Shown here in pieces: positions 22,301 through 36,351 of a DNA stretch of 64,000 bases; within the stretch, counting starts at the first letter, position 1; every line of letters begins with the position of its first letter. The notes beneath the pieces are model-generated. The model did not search any database, was not told the DNA's origin, and was given only the letters and a program-made list of their open reading frames with translations. The position numbers and the translations under genes are program-made. Source of the stretch: Emergomyces orientalis (Eukaryota; Ascomycota; Eurotiomycetes; Onygenales; Ajellomycetaceae); assembly GCA_002110485.1 (NCBI GenBank), contig MOWL01000067.1:372001-436000 (forward strand), given 5' to 3'.

Positions 22301-23487
22301 GTAAGTTGAGTAATCTCTTTCTCGCGTCGTTGACGAGCTTGCTCTTTTTCTTGGCTCATTGTTATCTCGCGAGGTTGCGTCAGTCTTCCCAGCGAAGGAG
22401 CAAAGCTTTGCACCTCGTCCGAATAACTACCAGGTGGTTTTGGCACTGTCCCCGCAGCCGCTATAGAAAAAATGTTTGGGAGTGATCTGTCAAGGATATT
22501 CATCCATATTAGGAGAGTGTCTGAAATACGAGCTTTGGTAATATTTTCGAATTTTTCCTGGATAAGTATCTTGCATCTCATCCCTATATTCTCGTTTACA
22601 ATTTCCAGCGAGGGCATGCCTTGTAAAGGATAGTCCAGTGGGACATGCATGGCGCAAGTCAGGCTTTTCAAACGATCAGAAAAATCCGGGTCAGACGGAT
22701 GCATGTCAAATGTTAGATAAGTTCCATATTCATCGGATCTCTCTTGAGGATGAAAACGACGCCTGATTTGATTAAGCTGGAACTCCCTGGGATTCTCAAA
22801 CTGAGCACGTGGGGTTGGTCTTTGAATAACTTGAGGCTGGGAGCCTGTGGGACCTCGGGGAGCGGTTGGCACTTCTTCATATCTCTCTTCAGAAATTAGG
22901 GTCGCATTATCCATTGTAGTTTTGACCTGTGAATCGCTGGCTTCTGCAGAAGTCGGATGCTCTGAGGATGCAGCCAGAGGGCTCTGAGGCGGCCTCTCAT
23001 GAGCAAAAGTGCAGGCATCGCCAGCCCGACATCCTTGGAAGATGTCAGCGTTGAAAGTAAAAGGTGATTGGGCAAAAAGTTCATGGCATCCAAACAAAAG
23101 TGGTAGCAAACACAAAACCGAAAGGGGCCAAACGAAAAACAATGACAGGTATTTTGGCACCCAAAATATATTGAAAGGATATATAGATAGGCAGTTAGAG
23201 AATCAGGTAAGTATGAATCGACATGTACCATCCGCAAAAAGGTATCATGAAATATCAAAACGATGTAATAAAAAAACCATGTTGGTATTGAAAAGAGACA
23301 TGAGGGAAATGCAAGACTGAAAATACGGGCGTACGAAATAAGCATTCAATCAATCAATCATCGACATCAAGCGAGTAAGCAAGCAAGAAAGCAATCAACG
23401 AAGCATACCCTTTTTGGACCCAAAGTACCGGCACCTGGTCGATTTGCGATCTGGGAGTCTGCGTGCTGGGTTCGTCCGTGTATCCAT
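19347..23487 (-). CDS. CCCH and CHY zinc-finger protein
   Basis: Eleven exons fit in phase: 23487-23409, 23033-21471, 21386-21299, 21166-21054, 20928-20881, 20414-20383, 20204-20116, 19903-19868, 19812-19759, 19645-19509 and 19408-19347, for 766 residues. Exon 1 and exon 2 together make a CCCH finger (C19-x8-C28-x5-C34-x3-H38). The middle has acidic, disordered stretches. CxxC pairs at about 520-605 (CERC, CKKC, CSEC, CRGC) form further zinc sites, ending in the conserved KIPEVKFLLV. The CHY finger starts at C660 (CAHYGKSYRWFRFSCC) and runs through CDKC, EHANRMICGFC and CGIC to about 735. The family includes yeast Hot13-like CHY proteins, but this longer fungal type has no assigned function that I know of. 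Introns 1 and 5 are unusually long (375 and 466 nt). Confidence 0.88.
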
Positions 23488-26400
23488 TTGGGTGGGATGG
23501 GGCTGAGCGCTTGCCAACGCAGCACTCACGGGAGACGATTGTCCTATGTTAAAATAAGAATATAAAGTGAGCGTGTGACCCAGGATATGCCGGGATGGGC
23601 GACAATTAAAGAACGTGTCAAAGCGCAGGGGAAACGGCCCAACAGAGAGCGACTAGGTGAGGGGAAGAAGGGCAAAGGGCGCCTAGTCACGAAATTCGGT
23701 GGGCGGTGGAAGCCACCTCAGACAAGAGTGTGGTCTCAAGTGGGGTTAAAATAAAGTAAATGTGGTCAACGAGGTGTGTATCAACTGTGGCGGGCTATAG
23801 GCGGGAGTATCCATCCAGCCACAGCGGCCCGTTTAGACGAAAAGGCTGTTAGAAATGTTTATGGTGGGGGCGGGGACATTTGGCAGGCGGGTAAAGGGTC
23901 AAAATGTGCAAGGGAGAGAGGGCTGGTAGAGTGACATCGAATTTGCCAACACATATTTCTCTTGTCATCGGATTTCTCATCCTGCTGTGTTTCTTTCAAG
24001 TCGCTGTTTCCATCAAATGACATACCGTGGTCGTCCAGCTCCATCTGCTGGGCTAATGTGGTCTTACGGCAGCAAGATGTATGTACTGAGTCACCAGTCC
24101 GCCGCAGGCAATGTACATGTACATGTACATACACGCAGCAGTTGAGATTTGCCGTGCAGTAGGGGCTGATCTGCCTTGTAAATGCGACTTGCCAATAAAG
24201 AGCTGGATGGGGGGCGATGCAACCTCCGCTGCGATAAGATGCTAGCTGACTGTTTATAAACCAGGATGTCTCGTGATTTCTATATAGATGACCAGCTGTC
24301 CGTCTCCAGACAAGGGCAACCAATATCAAAGGGAAACAAAAAAAGAATCAAGCGGCTGCAGCCTCTCTGTAAGGAACCTTACAATCAGCCATCGGCAAAC
24401 GTGAGCGACTGGATAGCTAGGGATATAATTTGCGGGGAGGAAAAAGCAACGGACGGGAAACGTCGCCCCACAGGTAAGTCTGGTGACCGGCCAGCGGACG
24501 AACGGCGAAGGGACAACGCAAGAAACAGAGGGAGATGCTGAACTGGGCGCTCCCATGCGATTGGGGGGGAGCGAAGAGGCGAGGTGATGATAGCCAGTCA
24601 GTTAATGAGTAATTAATTGAGGCGATACGACGACGATGATTCATCCCCAGCCCAGTAAGGAGATTTAGTTTAGCTGCAGAACGAGAGAGAAATAACAGAG
24701 CGGTCAACCACGTGAACCCCCTACGTCAACACCCGCCTTGGATAACAGCAATGATAGGCAATGAAGGGCTTGATAACTGATTCAATGAAACTGAGAACAA
24801 GGGGAGATATCCGGGGTTATTAATTCTTTGTCGGCTCGCTACCTACCTCGTATCATTTATCCCTTGGCTTCCGTTTCTCCCTCATGCCTGGGTATCGAAA
24901 CACTCGTTGGGCTCAAAAGTACCGTCTACATTCGAACAAAATCATCGATACCAGAATGTTATTTAACTTACCTGAATTAATATACAAGGTTAAGGGGAAT
25001 TCACGGGGAAAAAAAATAGTGGGCTAGTTATCCGTGTGGCGGGCCCCTTTCCCTCCCCAACAGATGAAACCTCCGATTGTCAATCAAACACAATCGTCAG
25101 GCAGAACTACGGGAGATCTCCCACACGCTGAGATTCGTCATTTCTGTCATACATTAACAACTAACCGTGATTGTCCAAAAAGTGACCGATCGTGGGAATC
25201 AGTCAAACAAGACCTTCAAGCTTGTCTTGACGAGGAACCTAAGCCCCGCCATCAGTGAAAGATCCGGTTAGGCAGGACTGTGTTCATGTTCATGCGACAA
25301 ACACTACCCCTCTTCAAAACTCAGGCGCTCACAAGCACTTCAAAATGGGCTTCTCCATTCTACTGTCATTTTTCTTCTCCCAAGTCGGTGGATCCCGATA
25401 GAAGCTGCGGGGAATTACAACAGTCCAGCGCATCAATGCATGTCTGAGTCATTCTTCGGAGCGGCGGCGAAAAAGAAATGTCTCCTTGGCTATGTCCCTC
25501 AACATAACTGTACTCTCAATCATGCGATTTGAGAGTAAGATTGGCGCATAAATTACTAAAGCAGTCGACGGTGCAATCATTCTCACGCTGGCCTCGGTCG
25601 GGTATGGACCATGGACCCGGAAACAGGAAGCAAATATTAAGGACCACGATAAAAATTTGTCAAAATGCGTTCCAGGGGATCCGCACAGCCGTAGCAATAG
25701 TATGACATGTGGACATCAGGGCGTGGAGTCGACGTGGGATATTTCGATTAGATTGTGCGACTTGTCTGGAATAGTGGTGAATGGTTAAAATAAAGAGTGT
25801 TTCTTTTCTTGAACAGGTGTTAAGAGTAAGCTCGCTAAAAACGTAAAAAAAAGGGGCCGATAAGGGACGGGAATGCCTACACGCGCATAAGGGAAATATC
25901 CAGGGACGGGGAGTTTCAAGCACCCCCTCCCTGAATGTATGTAGCTCTGTATGTAAAGCCGAGAATTGAACTTTCCCTGATACATTCTTTGTGTACTAGT
26001 ATTAAAAGGTAATAAAAGATAAGTACCCGATTAAATACGTGTATGTATGTAATAGAATATTTCGCCAGCAAGATGTATGTATGATATGTGTGTCATCTTT
26101 CTATCATTACATCAGCCATCCGCCAAAACCGGCGGGGAGCAGAAGAGTGTTAACAGATAACTTCCAGAATGTCTCTAATATTGACAACTATAACTCAACT
26201 GCCAGCATTCTATCACCAATTTAAAGACACCCAACAATCCAGATCTAGATCCCCAAACCTGGCGGGATCCTCATCCCTGTGCGTGAAGGTGCAGACGTTT
26301 GTTGGAAGGATAATGGTTAAGGCCTAGAACAAGCCGTGGGCACTGGTTCTCCAACAGTCAACGGCAGATACAGCTATTCTGCAGCTCTCACGTACGAAAA

Positions 26401-29400
26401 GCACGCGTTATCAATCAGTCGTAAATTTAATATCATCCAGTAAGTTTGGATGTTTTTGTTTTTCTTTTTTAATTTTTTTTTACATCAGCAGTGCATATAT
26501 CCCTCGTCCTTCATACAACTACGAGGCTGTACCTACTCACACGCCCATTCATTACACAGATTCGAGTCTATGACAATACACGCTGCCTCCCCATCTGCCT
26601 ACCTACCTAGGTATATATGCAGGCAGCCTGTGTATTCCCATGTCATAACAATCCCAGCTGCCATCCCAGGTAGCTAAAATGGCCACATTCGGTTATGTAA
26701 GTATGAGTTGTCTAAGAGAACATGGCAAGCGCAAGCCCCTACGCAATAGAGATTGGAGTGCAATGGGGTGGCGTCTCACACACCAGAAGAACAGCCCTAC
26801 GGAGGAGACATGCCCCGTTTTCCAAGAGACTCGAGGCATGCATGGTGTGACGGGTGTAACTTGAATTCCCGGCTGACGCTTGCGATGCAAAGCTCACCGC
26901 TCCGGGGGGACATGTGCAATAAATATATCCATACGTCCGCAACACGTACACCGCACACTGATTATATACTGTAAGTCGAATTGCTGATGCACTGCTTTGG
27001 AAATCAAATGAAAAGATACTTAACACGTGCATTTCCTTGTAACGCTGGAAGCAAAAACAACTTTTGTTGGAGATTGACAGGGACAGGGGGAAGAAAATCG
27101 AATTTGATAAGTGGACTGGGGAAATTTTTATGTTGTTACTTTTCTAAATAATAACACAATGTTAGGGGAAATCCGGTGGAATTTCAAAATATTTGATGAA
27201 ATTTGAATTACTGTAATGCATAGAGCCTCCCTGCAACCTGACGATTTTCGAGAGATGATAACTGATCCGCTAGGACGACGAGGAAACGAGAAAGGTACAG
27301 TACATGTTCTGGTCATTGGTAGGGCTCTATCATATCTTTCCCACTTCACGCATCCAGGCGTTGGCGATAATAGATCTCGGGAAGAAAAGTATAAAAAAAA
27401 CACCGCATCTTCGTTTCGAATGTTCCAATTCCACATGCCCTATTTTTCTGCTTCAGATTTATTATCTGATCTCCATATTTACAGCTAAGGTGTCGTTAGA
27501 AGTTCAGAGCCCGATGAGATTTTCCATTTCCACATGACTTGGCGGAGAAATTGAAATGACGTCGTTAACTACATCCATGGATACATTCTAACCTCAACTT
27601 ACTTTTTCAATCAGGTCGTTCCATGATCCACCAACATATTGAATTGTGGAGCTGCATCAATTTGATAAATGAAACAATCTAACAATAATGTAATGTTGAT
27701 ACCATATTATCCCATGACCAGCAACAAGGAGAAAAATTGAATCATCATATAGCCGATTGAGAAAATAAAAAGCCTTAAGTCAAGACTGAGGAGGCAAATT
27801 ACATGGTCGGGAGACAATCACCAAACGCCCTACACCCTGAAAAATTCCATATCAACAAAGGACAAGGATCCCACATGGCGTTTTGGGTCTCTTGAAGGCC
27901 TGGATCCCATTCTTTGTGATCGCATCCCACCACACAGCCTTTATTCCTTTTCTTACTTCCTATTCGCCCATTTAAAGTCGTTCGATTTTTATTTAATTTT
28001 TTTCGAGTCCGAGAATTGAATAAGCAGACAGGACAGAAAACTTGAAAATGTGTCCAGCAAATGCAACATTTTCTTTTCAATCTCTGTGGCTACTGCTCTT
28101 TCTTTTTTTCTTTCTTCTTTCTTTTCTATCAGATATTCACCTTCTGTCTGATATGTCATAGGCGGGGCACACCTTTCTATGCCGTTCGACGAAGATCTAC
28201 AAACAGCCGTGGATGACTGGCTGCTCTTTTCCATCAATTTCGAAGGAAGCTGCCCAGGCGCTATCGCGCTACCTGTAAACCTTATATAATGTTTGCGATT
28301 GTCTGAAAATATGGACGAGCTATGACGAAATAGAATGCTCCAGGCGCGCTTTGTATAGACATGGGATATAAGTTATATAGACCAAGGGGGAAGCGTAGCG
28401 GATGTTTTGAAGTTGTTGGCCGCCCCAGTTGTTCCCATCCACGTAAACAGTTTAAGAAAAAAACTTACAAATTCCCAAGCCAGCCTCTCGACCTGGGCCC
28501 GTCTGGGCTGAAAATCTATATCATAGTATTTTGCATGGATTAATTGGTAACTAATGAGCTCAATGGTCAAACACCTATTGACCTACCGGGGTAGGGCAAA
28601 TGGCAATTGCCACTCGATAAAGAGAAAGAAGAAAAAATATATTGTGGATTGTCGGCGAATAGCACCATTCATTTGTCCCAACTATCAAGATTGAATCAAG
28701 GGGGATTTAAAATAAGTAAATTAAAAAAACAAAAGAGAAAATGAATTGCATTAGCCCAAGGTCCAAGCTCTCAAGGCTGGAAGTGGTGTGTCGCCACTAG
28801 CTAACTGATTTAGGGTCATGATCCCCCTTGGCGACGGCTAGTGACGGTGATCAGACCCATGAACCAGGCATGATCAAAGGTGGAGAAGAATCGCTATCTA
28901 GATACACCAAAAATAGAGGCCTAAACCTACTAGCTCATATATCCTTTGTCTGTAATCCGGAGGGAAGAGAGATGGTAATAAGAGGGAACCGCTTATCGTA
29001 ACTGCTATGAGAAGATGAAGTAAAATCTAGCGCCAGTCTGTCTCTCTGAATAACTAATGGCGGCCTCTCATGTACCTACATTTGTGCATGAAGCAGGCAT
29101 GTTCCTTGCAGCAACAGTGGCATCCAGAGCCTAGACGCTGAATTAGATATATTCTTGTTTTTCAAAGTATCAGGGACAACTCATTTTCTCAGAATTGAAT
29201 CAAAATTACAATACATGCACATAGTAGTCGGTAGAGTACAAAACCTATACCTTCAATTAGATAAAAGAGCCTCCCTCGGTATGTCACACGCGGAGGGCAG
29301 GGAAATTAATATGTACTGATAACACCCGTCCAAATCCAATACATTCGACATACACTTCAAAAGCTTATTGATGAGGTACCATATGTCTTGCATAAAGAGT

Positions 29401-32400
29401 AAGATACCCGACCTGGCACCCTTGTTTAACATGGTAGAAACTAATGAACCACGCAGAGTATTAACCTCTGAACCCCAGAAATGTATTCGACATAAATGCC
29501 TACAGACTTTAACATGAACAATGAAAGTACCAAACTTACCCCTCTCACAAAATCTCTTTTCTCCACAACGCAGTTATGATCTGACTATCTCAATGCCATT
29601 ATACCAGCCTCATCAACAAGGCAAGAGAAAGCCAACATGCCGAAAAAAGAAGTTTAAAAAATTGAGAGCAATGAGATGTAAACACGTTGATCCGTGTAAC
29701 TTGGTATAAATTTCCAATATTTTTTTTGCCTTTTAACATATTGTGTTTTACACTACTTTTATGTCTTGTGTGGTTTCTGATTTGCCTATTTTACTCTGAA
29801 ATGAAGTAGGACAAGATCTTGTAAAAACTATGATTGTTAAATAAGAGCATGTGAAAATATACATTCTCTATATTCAGAACTGAGAGAGTAAGATAATTGA
29901 AAAGAATAGTTTCATACAAGTAAAAATGCTGATTATGTACAGCAAATATTACAAGGAAGAAGAATATGAACTACCTGTAAGATATTCAACTCAGTACAGA
30001 ATTCAAGTATAACGAACATATATTTATTATATATTCATGTTACAGTAAGCGTTTCACTTTCAAGTAATCAAATTACCATGTCTTGATTCGACTATATTTG
30101 ATGCCTAGGTACTTCTAGTACCACTTCATTAAGCTGTATGTTATGTGCATGTTGAGGTATTTTGATATATAAGCTGTTTAAGAACCCCTCAGAGTTAAAA
30201 GGAAAGAAAAAACAAAACCAAGGAATATAAACAAGACACATTAGTGGAAAACATTTAACAGGATTTTGGAGGATTCAAAAAGGAAAACCGATGCCTCTAT
30301 TCTGCAGAGTAGGCAAATGATAGCGCCACACAATTAAGCATCAACCAAAGAAATGATAGGTAAATCAACCTCATCCCTGTCACTGCTGCAAGCAAGTTCG
30401 TCAGACGAATAGATGGAAAATCCGGGGAAAGTAGCACTAATAGGAAGCTTGGAATAGAAGATGTCGAGTTCAAAAAGAAAAGAAGAGAAAATGAAAAAGA
30501 GAGCAAAAAGAAAAAAAAGCATCCCAGCTTAAAAATGAGGCGGAAATCAGAAAATCAAGTTCGTCACACATACACAGCGTAGTAGATATGAGATGTTATT
30601 TAAGGAAAATCTTTAAACTGAGTGGATTTGCGGTTCATGATAATCCTGGAGATCATGATCAGGATCCTGTCTCTTCCCCACCAGTTTTCCCCTCCACCCC
30701 CTCCATTTGCCACAGAAGCTGGGGCTTGGCTGGCTAAAGATCAAAATATGATCATGTCAATAAGGTAAAGCAATAGGCATCATCAGGCTCATGAGGTGTC
30801 GTGTCAATCCATTTTTTTGGGGGATTTTGAAAAGACCACTTCATTGATTGGGTCTGTATCCCGATCAGCGTTTGCTTGGATGCGAGATTTCAAAAAATTA
30901 AGATGCTAGCGATGACAACTTAATTCTGGATCTCGGACAGCTGACCAAAGAATACCACCCCACGATATTGAAGCCTTTAATCCTGAACATCAACTGCGAA
31001 ACGATGGCGAGGGGAGCTGTTCTGCCATATATTTGCAGGGGTCAGGGAGCAACTCGTTTATGAAATGATGATATCACTGAAATTTGGCTGGGGGGCTGGG
31101 TCTGGGCTGGGCTGGGCCGTTTTTTAACTGACATCAACCAAAAGAACGAGAAACCGAGCAGGGGTCCCACGAACCAGCTATCATCCCAATTGGCACAAGT
31201 CGTTTTCACCCTACCACCACTCTCGCAAAGATATCGTATCTGAGCAACTGAACGAAATACTGAGCAGGAAGCAGGAAATCGGGCCATGGCATCAACAAAA
31301 CAATGCCTTGTAATGCCCCATCTGGTTGGGTGTGTGGGTGGTAGATACGAATGTGTTGTACCTAGGTATGTACCTGTACCTGCGTAGGCTCACCCCTGCA
31401 CCACCTCAACCCCAAAGAGCCACACGGTGGCACGGTACCTGGGAATCATACAGCATCCCATAATCCCATCTGCAATGCAAAATCATGTTTTTGGATGTTT
31501 GTAGTATGAAAACGTAAGTATATGTCATGATGGTGGCTGGGATTTCTTTTTGGTGTGTGGAGCCGAAAAAAAACCTTGGAAACCCGCCCCAGAGATCTGC
31601 CTCTCTCGGATGCAGAGATCTTGCGCACCATCGATTTTTTGCCCCACCCCCCGCAAACGCGTGACAGCAACTCTTCAGAGCGGGAATCCAAGCCGCAAGC
31701 CCCGCTGTCGGCAAACGACAGCGAGATGCATTGACTCTCACATGTACGGAGTACAGGTACAGGTAACTGTTCCCAGTACAATATTATGTATGAAAAGTAA
31801 TAGGGCGAATACCCACACAAATCAAAAATTGAATCAGGGGTAAGAAGAGTCAGCTGAGCAGTATCTCGAAATTATGGCAGTCCCTATTGAAACTTCTTCG
31901 CAGTACGTACAAACTGGGGCGGCCACTAATTCGACTATTGATTTGTTGATTGAAATGAAATAGTTCAGAAAATGGAAAAGAGGAGTTGTGTTTTCACCCC
32001 CATATTTCCGCCCTGAAAGAAAAAGTTACAAAGTCGCCATGACCATTTGAGGGTTCCAACCATATACGCCGCGTATATACTGTAACTACACCGACTTACC
32101 CCACACTGATGTAGCAGGCGAAAGAAGAGCCAAACAGACACAGTGGGAAAATGCAATAATTCTCATTGACGGTACATCAATTAAGTTAACTGGTAAAGCG
32201 CTGGTAAAGAAAAAGAAAGAAAGCAAGCAAATGGAAATATCAGCTGACTATTTTGCACCTCTGCAGACAAATAAGAAAATAAAGAAATAATAGATCTCCT
32301 CAGCATTTTTCATGCAGAGATCAGCGCAATTCCGCCAGCTAAAAAAACCTCAATTCTTCCCGCGCCCTAAAATCCACACACTCTGGCAAAATAAAGAAAG

Positions 32401-33280
32401 CACGTGCCAATTCTGATTTTTTTTTTACGGAGCTTCTTTGAACTTTTTCTGTTTTCTTTATTTCCTTCTCTTTAGTTTTTGCTTTCATTCATACTCCCGT
32501 TAACAGCCCCCCTTGGCTCAGTGATACTATTCTGGGTACTACTGATAATGATATATACGGAGCCGGGTGCGGTACCCGTATTGTACTGTACATTACATTA
32601 TTCCGCAGCCATAGCTGAGCTCTCTGGTACATGCACAGTACATGTACTGTACATTCCATACAATCTGTCCATGTACTCCTGACAAATTCCGCTGTCTTTG
32701 TATCTCATACAAGTTTGACATATTGTCTTGCCTGAACACAGATAAGCCTGCAAATGCAGCATGGAAGAGTACAAAAGAAAAAAAGAAAAGAACTGATAAT
32801 AATCCAATCAATAAATTAAATGGGAATTGAATTGAAATAATTTGAAAAATAAATAATAAATAAATAGAAACACAGAAAAAGTGACATGACATTATATCCT
32901 GCGGGAACTCTCTCCCCATCACATGATGGTTTTTTATGGTTTTCTCGGTGTGTATTTCATTTTTGCCCATTTTGAATAATCAATCACACGCACAACAGCG
33001 AAACTCGCCCGAAACCAGGATGTACCCAGTTGGCAGAGGGAAGGGGGGGAAATCGTCACATTCTTCAGCGGCTAATAGCGGGCGGTATATAAAACAACAA
33101 AGCACCTCCCTCAAATCAATTTTTCGAATTACATTTTGTGTTCTCCGATTTCGTCGTTTTCCGATTAGCTGTGGATATAAAAGGTTTTCCATGGAAAGAA
33201 AAGATCAGGTTATTATTAGGTTAAGCGGTCTGATATTGATCGGGTTTTCAAACCCCTGTCGAACAAAATTTAACTTTTAG
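23488..33280. other. Long gene-poor region
   Basis: About 9.8 kb in which I can support no gene. Frames of 60 to 156 codons occur on both strands but lack domains, signal-peptide plus Cys patterns, or in-phase splice partners. The region includes TGTACATG-type repeats near 24115-24132, two TACCTAGGTA palindromes (26604-26613 and 31359-31368), a TACGGAGTA copy (31745-31753), and AT-rich stretches at 28600-30700. Undetected noncoding transcripts or a gene split into many tiny exons remain possible. Confidence 0.45.
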
Positions 33281-33443
33281 GTCGCCAGGTGGTGCAGCAG
33301 TTAATGAATGCTACGCCAAAATAGCGGGGGAATTTTCGTTCGATCAGCCCTGGAGGGCACCTCACACCTCCTCTTCACGTTCCAGAGGATATGAGGCGAC
33401 GGAAGTCCGAGAGCCCTAACTTACCCTGAGTACATCTTCGCGC

Positions 33444-33482
<39 letters not shown>
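33281..33482 (+). mobile_element. Possible tRNA-derived SINE
   Basis: An A-box-like TGGTGCAGCAG lies at 33290-33300 and a B-box-like CGTTCGATCAG at 33337-33347, with tRNA-like spacing. Between them, a GCTA/TAGC stem encloses a loop with CCA where the anticodon would be. The acceptor and T stems pair poorly, so this is not a working tRNA. About 100 nt of unrelated sequence follow and then a (GA)n tail. That order, tRNA-like head, body and simple-repeat tail, is typical of SINEs. No second copy was noticed in the window. Confidence 0.4.
33447..33482 (+). repeat. (AG)n microsatellite
   Basis: An AG dinucleotide run of about 36 nt (one ATAG interruption at its start). It forms the 3' end of the possible SINE. 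A second GA-rich run is at about 35165-35196. Confidence 0.9.
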
Positions 33483-33485
<3 letters not shown>

Positions 33486-34916
33486 AACCAGCAGAAGAAA
33501 GCAAGAATGATGAAACGCGATAGCCATTAGCCAGCCCTTCATTAAATCGTTTGTTACCGAAGGAGAGTTGCAAAAAATTACCTAATGGGCAATACAAATA
33601 ATTACCGCCCTCGTACTTACTGTTACGTATTTAAGTACATGTAAAAGTGCATGTACAGCACATTCACACAATTTGACATTAATGGCGGGCATTGTTGTGA
33701 GATACCCGCCGTGGTGAGCTGGAGAGAGCAAGGTATTCAAATATCTATAATGTATGTAATTAATAATAGTTGTAAAGACGAGTGCTGGAGTACAATACAT
33801 GTAACAAGGCTGATGGTTGACGCCGGATGCAGCAGCGCACGTGTGGTGTAAAAGACTGAGATTGGACGGCGATGAATACCACAACTCCCGAGGTATACGG
33901 AGTAAATTGGGAGTAAGTTTCGGGATATACTACACAACCTGAGTACTCTGAGGCTCCGGCTGTGGACAGCACTCAGTAGACAGTGCCGGAGAGAAGTTGA
34001 AGGGTTCCGATTGCCTAGCTTCGTTTTACGCAAGTGTTAAACAAATGATCAGCCAACGCTACGAAATGAGTTTTAGTACTCGATATGTTCTATATACCAT
34101 CAAACAAAAACAACCCCTCCCCCAACCAATAGGCAGGAACCAAACCCCATATCGCCAGAAGGGACGGACGAAAAAGATATTTCCCGACATGTCGGCCCAA
34201 AAACACCCATCTGCCCCCTATCCAGATCAGATGACGGTCAGGTAAAAACAGCCCAAGAACTAAAAACAGAGACGGGGCTGGCTGACTGACGAAATAGACA
34301 GAAAGATATGGAGGTACAAAAACGAAGAGCAACGTATCACAGCATACGATAATGCATCTGGAATCCTTCCTGCCTCCGTATAACCCCAAAAAGGCTTAGA
34401 TATCCCTTTCTTCCCTTCCCCCAAATCAAGTAATAAATTTTGTAATCTGTAGCAGGCGCCGCGGTCCAACTGTACGAAAAAAACACACCCGCATACACAA
34501 AATGAAACAAAACAAGAGAAGATGAAAGGAGGAAAGGCAGTGAAACGGTATATAACAATAACAGCAGTAACCCAGCGCTGAACCGTTCTATACGTACGTA
34601 CAGTACATTGTATGTATGAAGAGATGGGATATCACGCCCCAAACCCCCTCCCCTGCATCTACATAATGGAGGATGAATCGGCGTCTGCAATCTGGGGTAC
34701 ATACAGATTCCCATCCCTAGGCTTCATCTTACTTTACTTCTTTCATTATTCATCTCTTCCGTCCCCAGTAGGTCGCATGTTCGTACGCGCAACTGTGTGT
34801 ATGTCACAGCTATTAGATGTATGCACGTAAACGCGATTGAGAATCAAACAATGAAAATGCAGGGTCTGCCAAAGAAAGACGGGAGAGATAAAGTTTGTTG
34901 TTATTATTAACCCCTT

Positions 34917-35088
34917 CAACCAACCAACCAACCAACCCCACCTTTCTTCCCTTTCAAATGTAACACATTATGCTGTTACCCTGGTTGCGGAGTAAGGAGG
35001 AGTTAGGGGAAACTTGGGTTAAGACTGTTTGTAATGCATATGCATCGTACCGGCAGCGCGGGAAAGTTGGGTTGGTTGGTTGGTTGGT
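34917..35088. repeat. Complementary CCAA and GGTT tracts (inverted repeat)
   Basis: A (CAAC)n run at 34917-34937 and a (GGTT)n run at 35069-35088 are perfect complements over about 20 bp with about 131 nt between them. RNA or single-stranded DNA here could fold into a long stem. Confidence 0.7.
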
Positions 35089-36267
35089 AGGGACGTAAAC
35101 CAATTGTTTAGAAAACAGAGGATTTGACGAGGAGGTGAAAGACGGCGAGAAAGAAGAATAAAGGGGAGAGAGAGGGAGAGAGAGAGAGAGAGAGAAATGG
35201 TTTTATGCCTCTTTAATGTTATATTGCTATCCTGCGTCTGCTGGCTAGGGGAATATAGAGCAACGGTAGAGCTCCCTCGCGAAGATCCCGCTTAACCCAC
35301 CCTGCAAACGCTGCGAAGGAGGAAAAAACAATAAAACCAACAAACTACCTTCTAGAAGAGCAGCCATTCTAGAAAGACGTCTGCGTATCAATAGGGGATA
35401 TCAGAAAAAGACACCAACCCTCTCCCGATATGCAGTGGCAACACGGGGTGGAATGTCAGGTTGGAGATTGACAATAGAGCATGCAAGGTAGATCAATCAC
35501 ATCTGCATCGCATCAAATCACGTCTCATACCAAAGACATAAGAATCTCTTTCTTTTCTCTTTCTTTGTTTTTCTGCTTACATTTCATCTGTTTGGTTTAG
35601 TTGCAGAGCAGGTTGGTTGAAACAGACCTCCTCCTCCTCCTCCCAACCAAAACGAACCAACCCTCGGGCACGAAAAGAATAACAACAACTCTTCCAACCC
35701 CGGCCGAAAAAAATAAAAAGAGAAGAAAAAAATAAAAAGAGAAATAGCCATGTGACAAGAATTAGGCCAGACCAAACGGGGGAGGCGAAAAAGGGGCAGT
35801 GTTTTCAAAAAGGCAGAACGGCAAATGAATAATGGAATTTCAAACAATGGGATAGTTATCCCCGTGCGCCAGCCGGCGAGTTGCTCCGGGAAAGCAAGGA
35901 ACATAACCGTCAAACAAAACAATAGATACCACAGAAAAAGAGATGAAAAGTGGGAGGCATGAAAAATGAACATCCCGATCCATCCCTTCTCACATATCAC
36001 GAGAAAAGTCGATGTCATGAATGCTCGCAAAAAATAAGAAAAAGCTCCCGAGGTCAAAATATCCAACCCGAACTGTTGCCTTGCTAGCTCCATGGCTGAG
36101 AGCGCGCTCTTGACTAAGCAACGCCTGGCCGGGACCTCGCCTCGGTCCTATTCTCCCCTATTCCGCCCGGCTCATCATTGACCAATTCCCCACGCCGAGA
36201 CACCCCACTATCATCGCGGAGCATTCCGTAGCCTCGAACAGAAACCTAACAGATGACAGGGTAAGGG

Positions 36268-36295
<28 letters not shown>
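36268..36295 (+). repeat. A28 homopolymer
   Basis: Twenty-eight A residues. A second run of similar length begins 57 bases downstream. Confidence 0.9.
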
Positions 36296-36298
<3 letters not shown>

Positions 36299-36351
36299 TA
36301 TGCCCATGCCAACTCATCGCGCCCAGCCCTAATATCCAGCTAGGTGATTTG

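Noticed and set aside
33281..33360. Functional tRNA-Trp gene
   Set aside because: The CCA loop and box motifs are suggestive, but the base before the anticodon is not T and the T and acceptor stems mispair.
35584..36093. 169-codon - strand frame, very hydrophobic, starting with ATG
   Set aside because: Phe/Leu-rich composition follows from A/G-rich DNA on the + strand, with simple runs inside. No signal or membrane-protein family could be recognised, so I treat it as chance.
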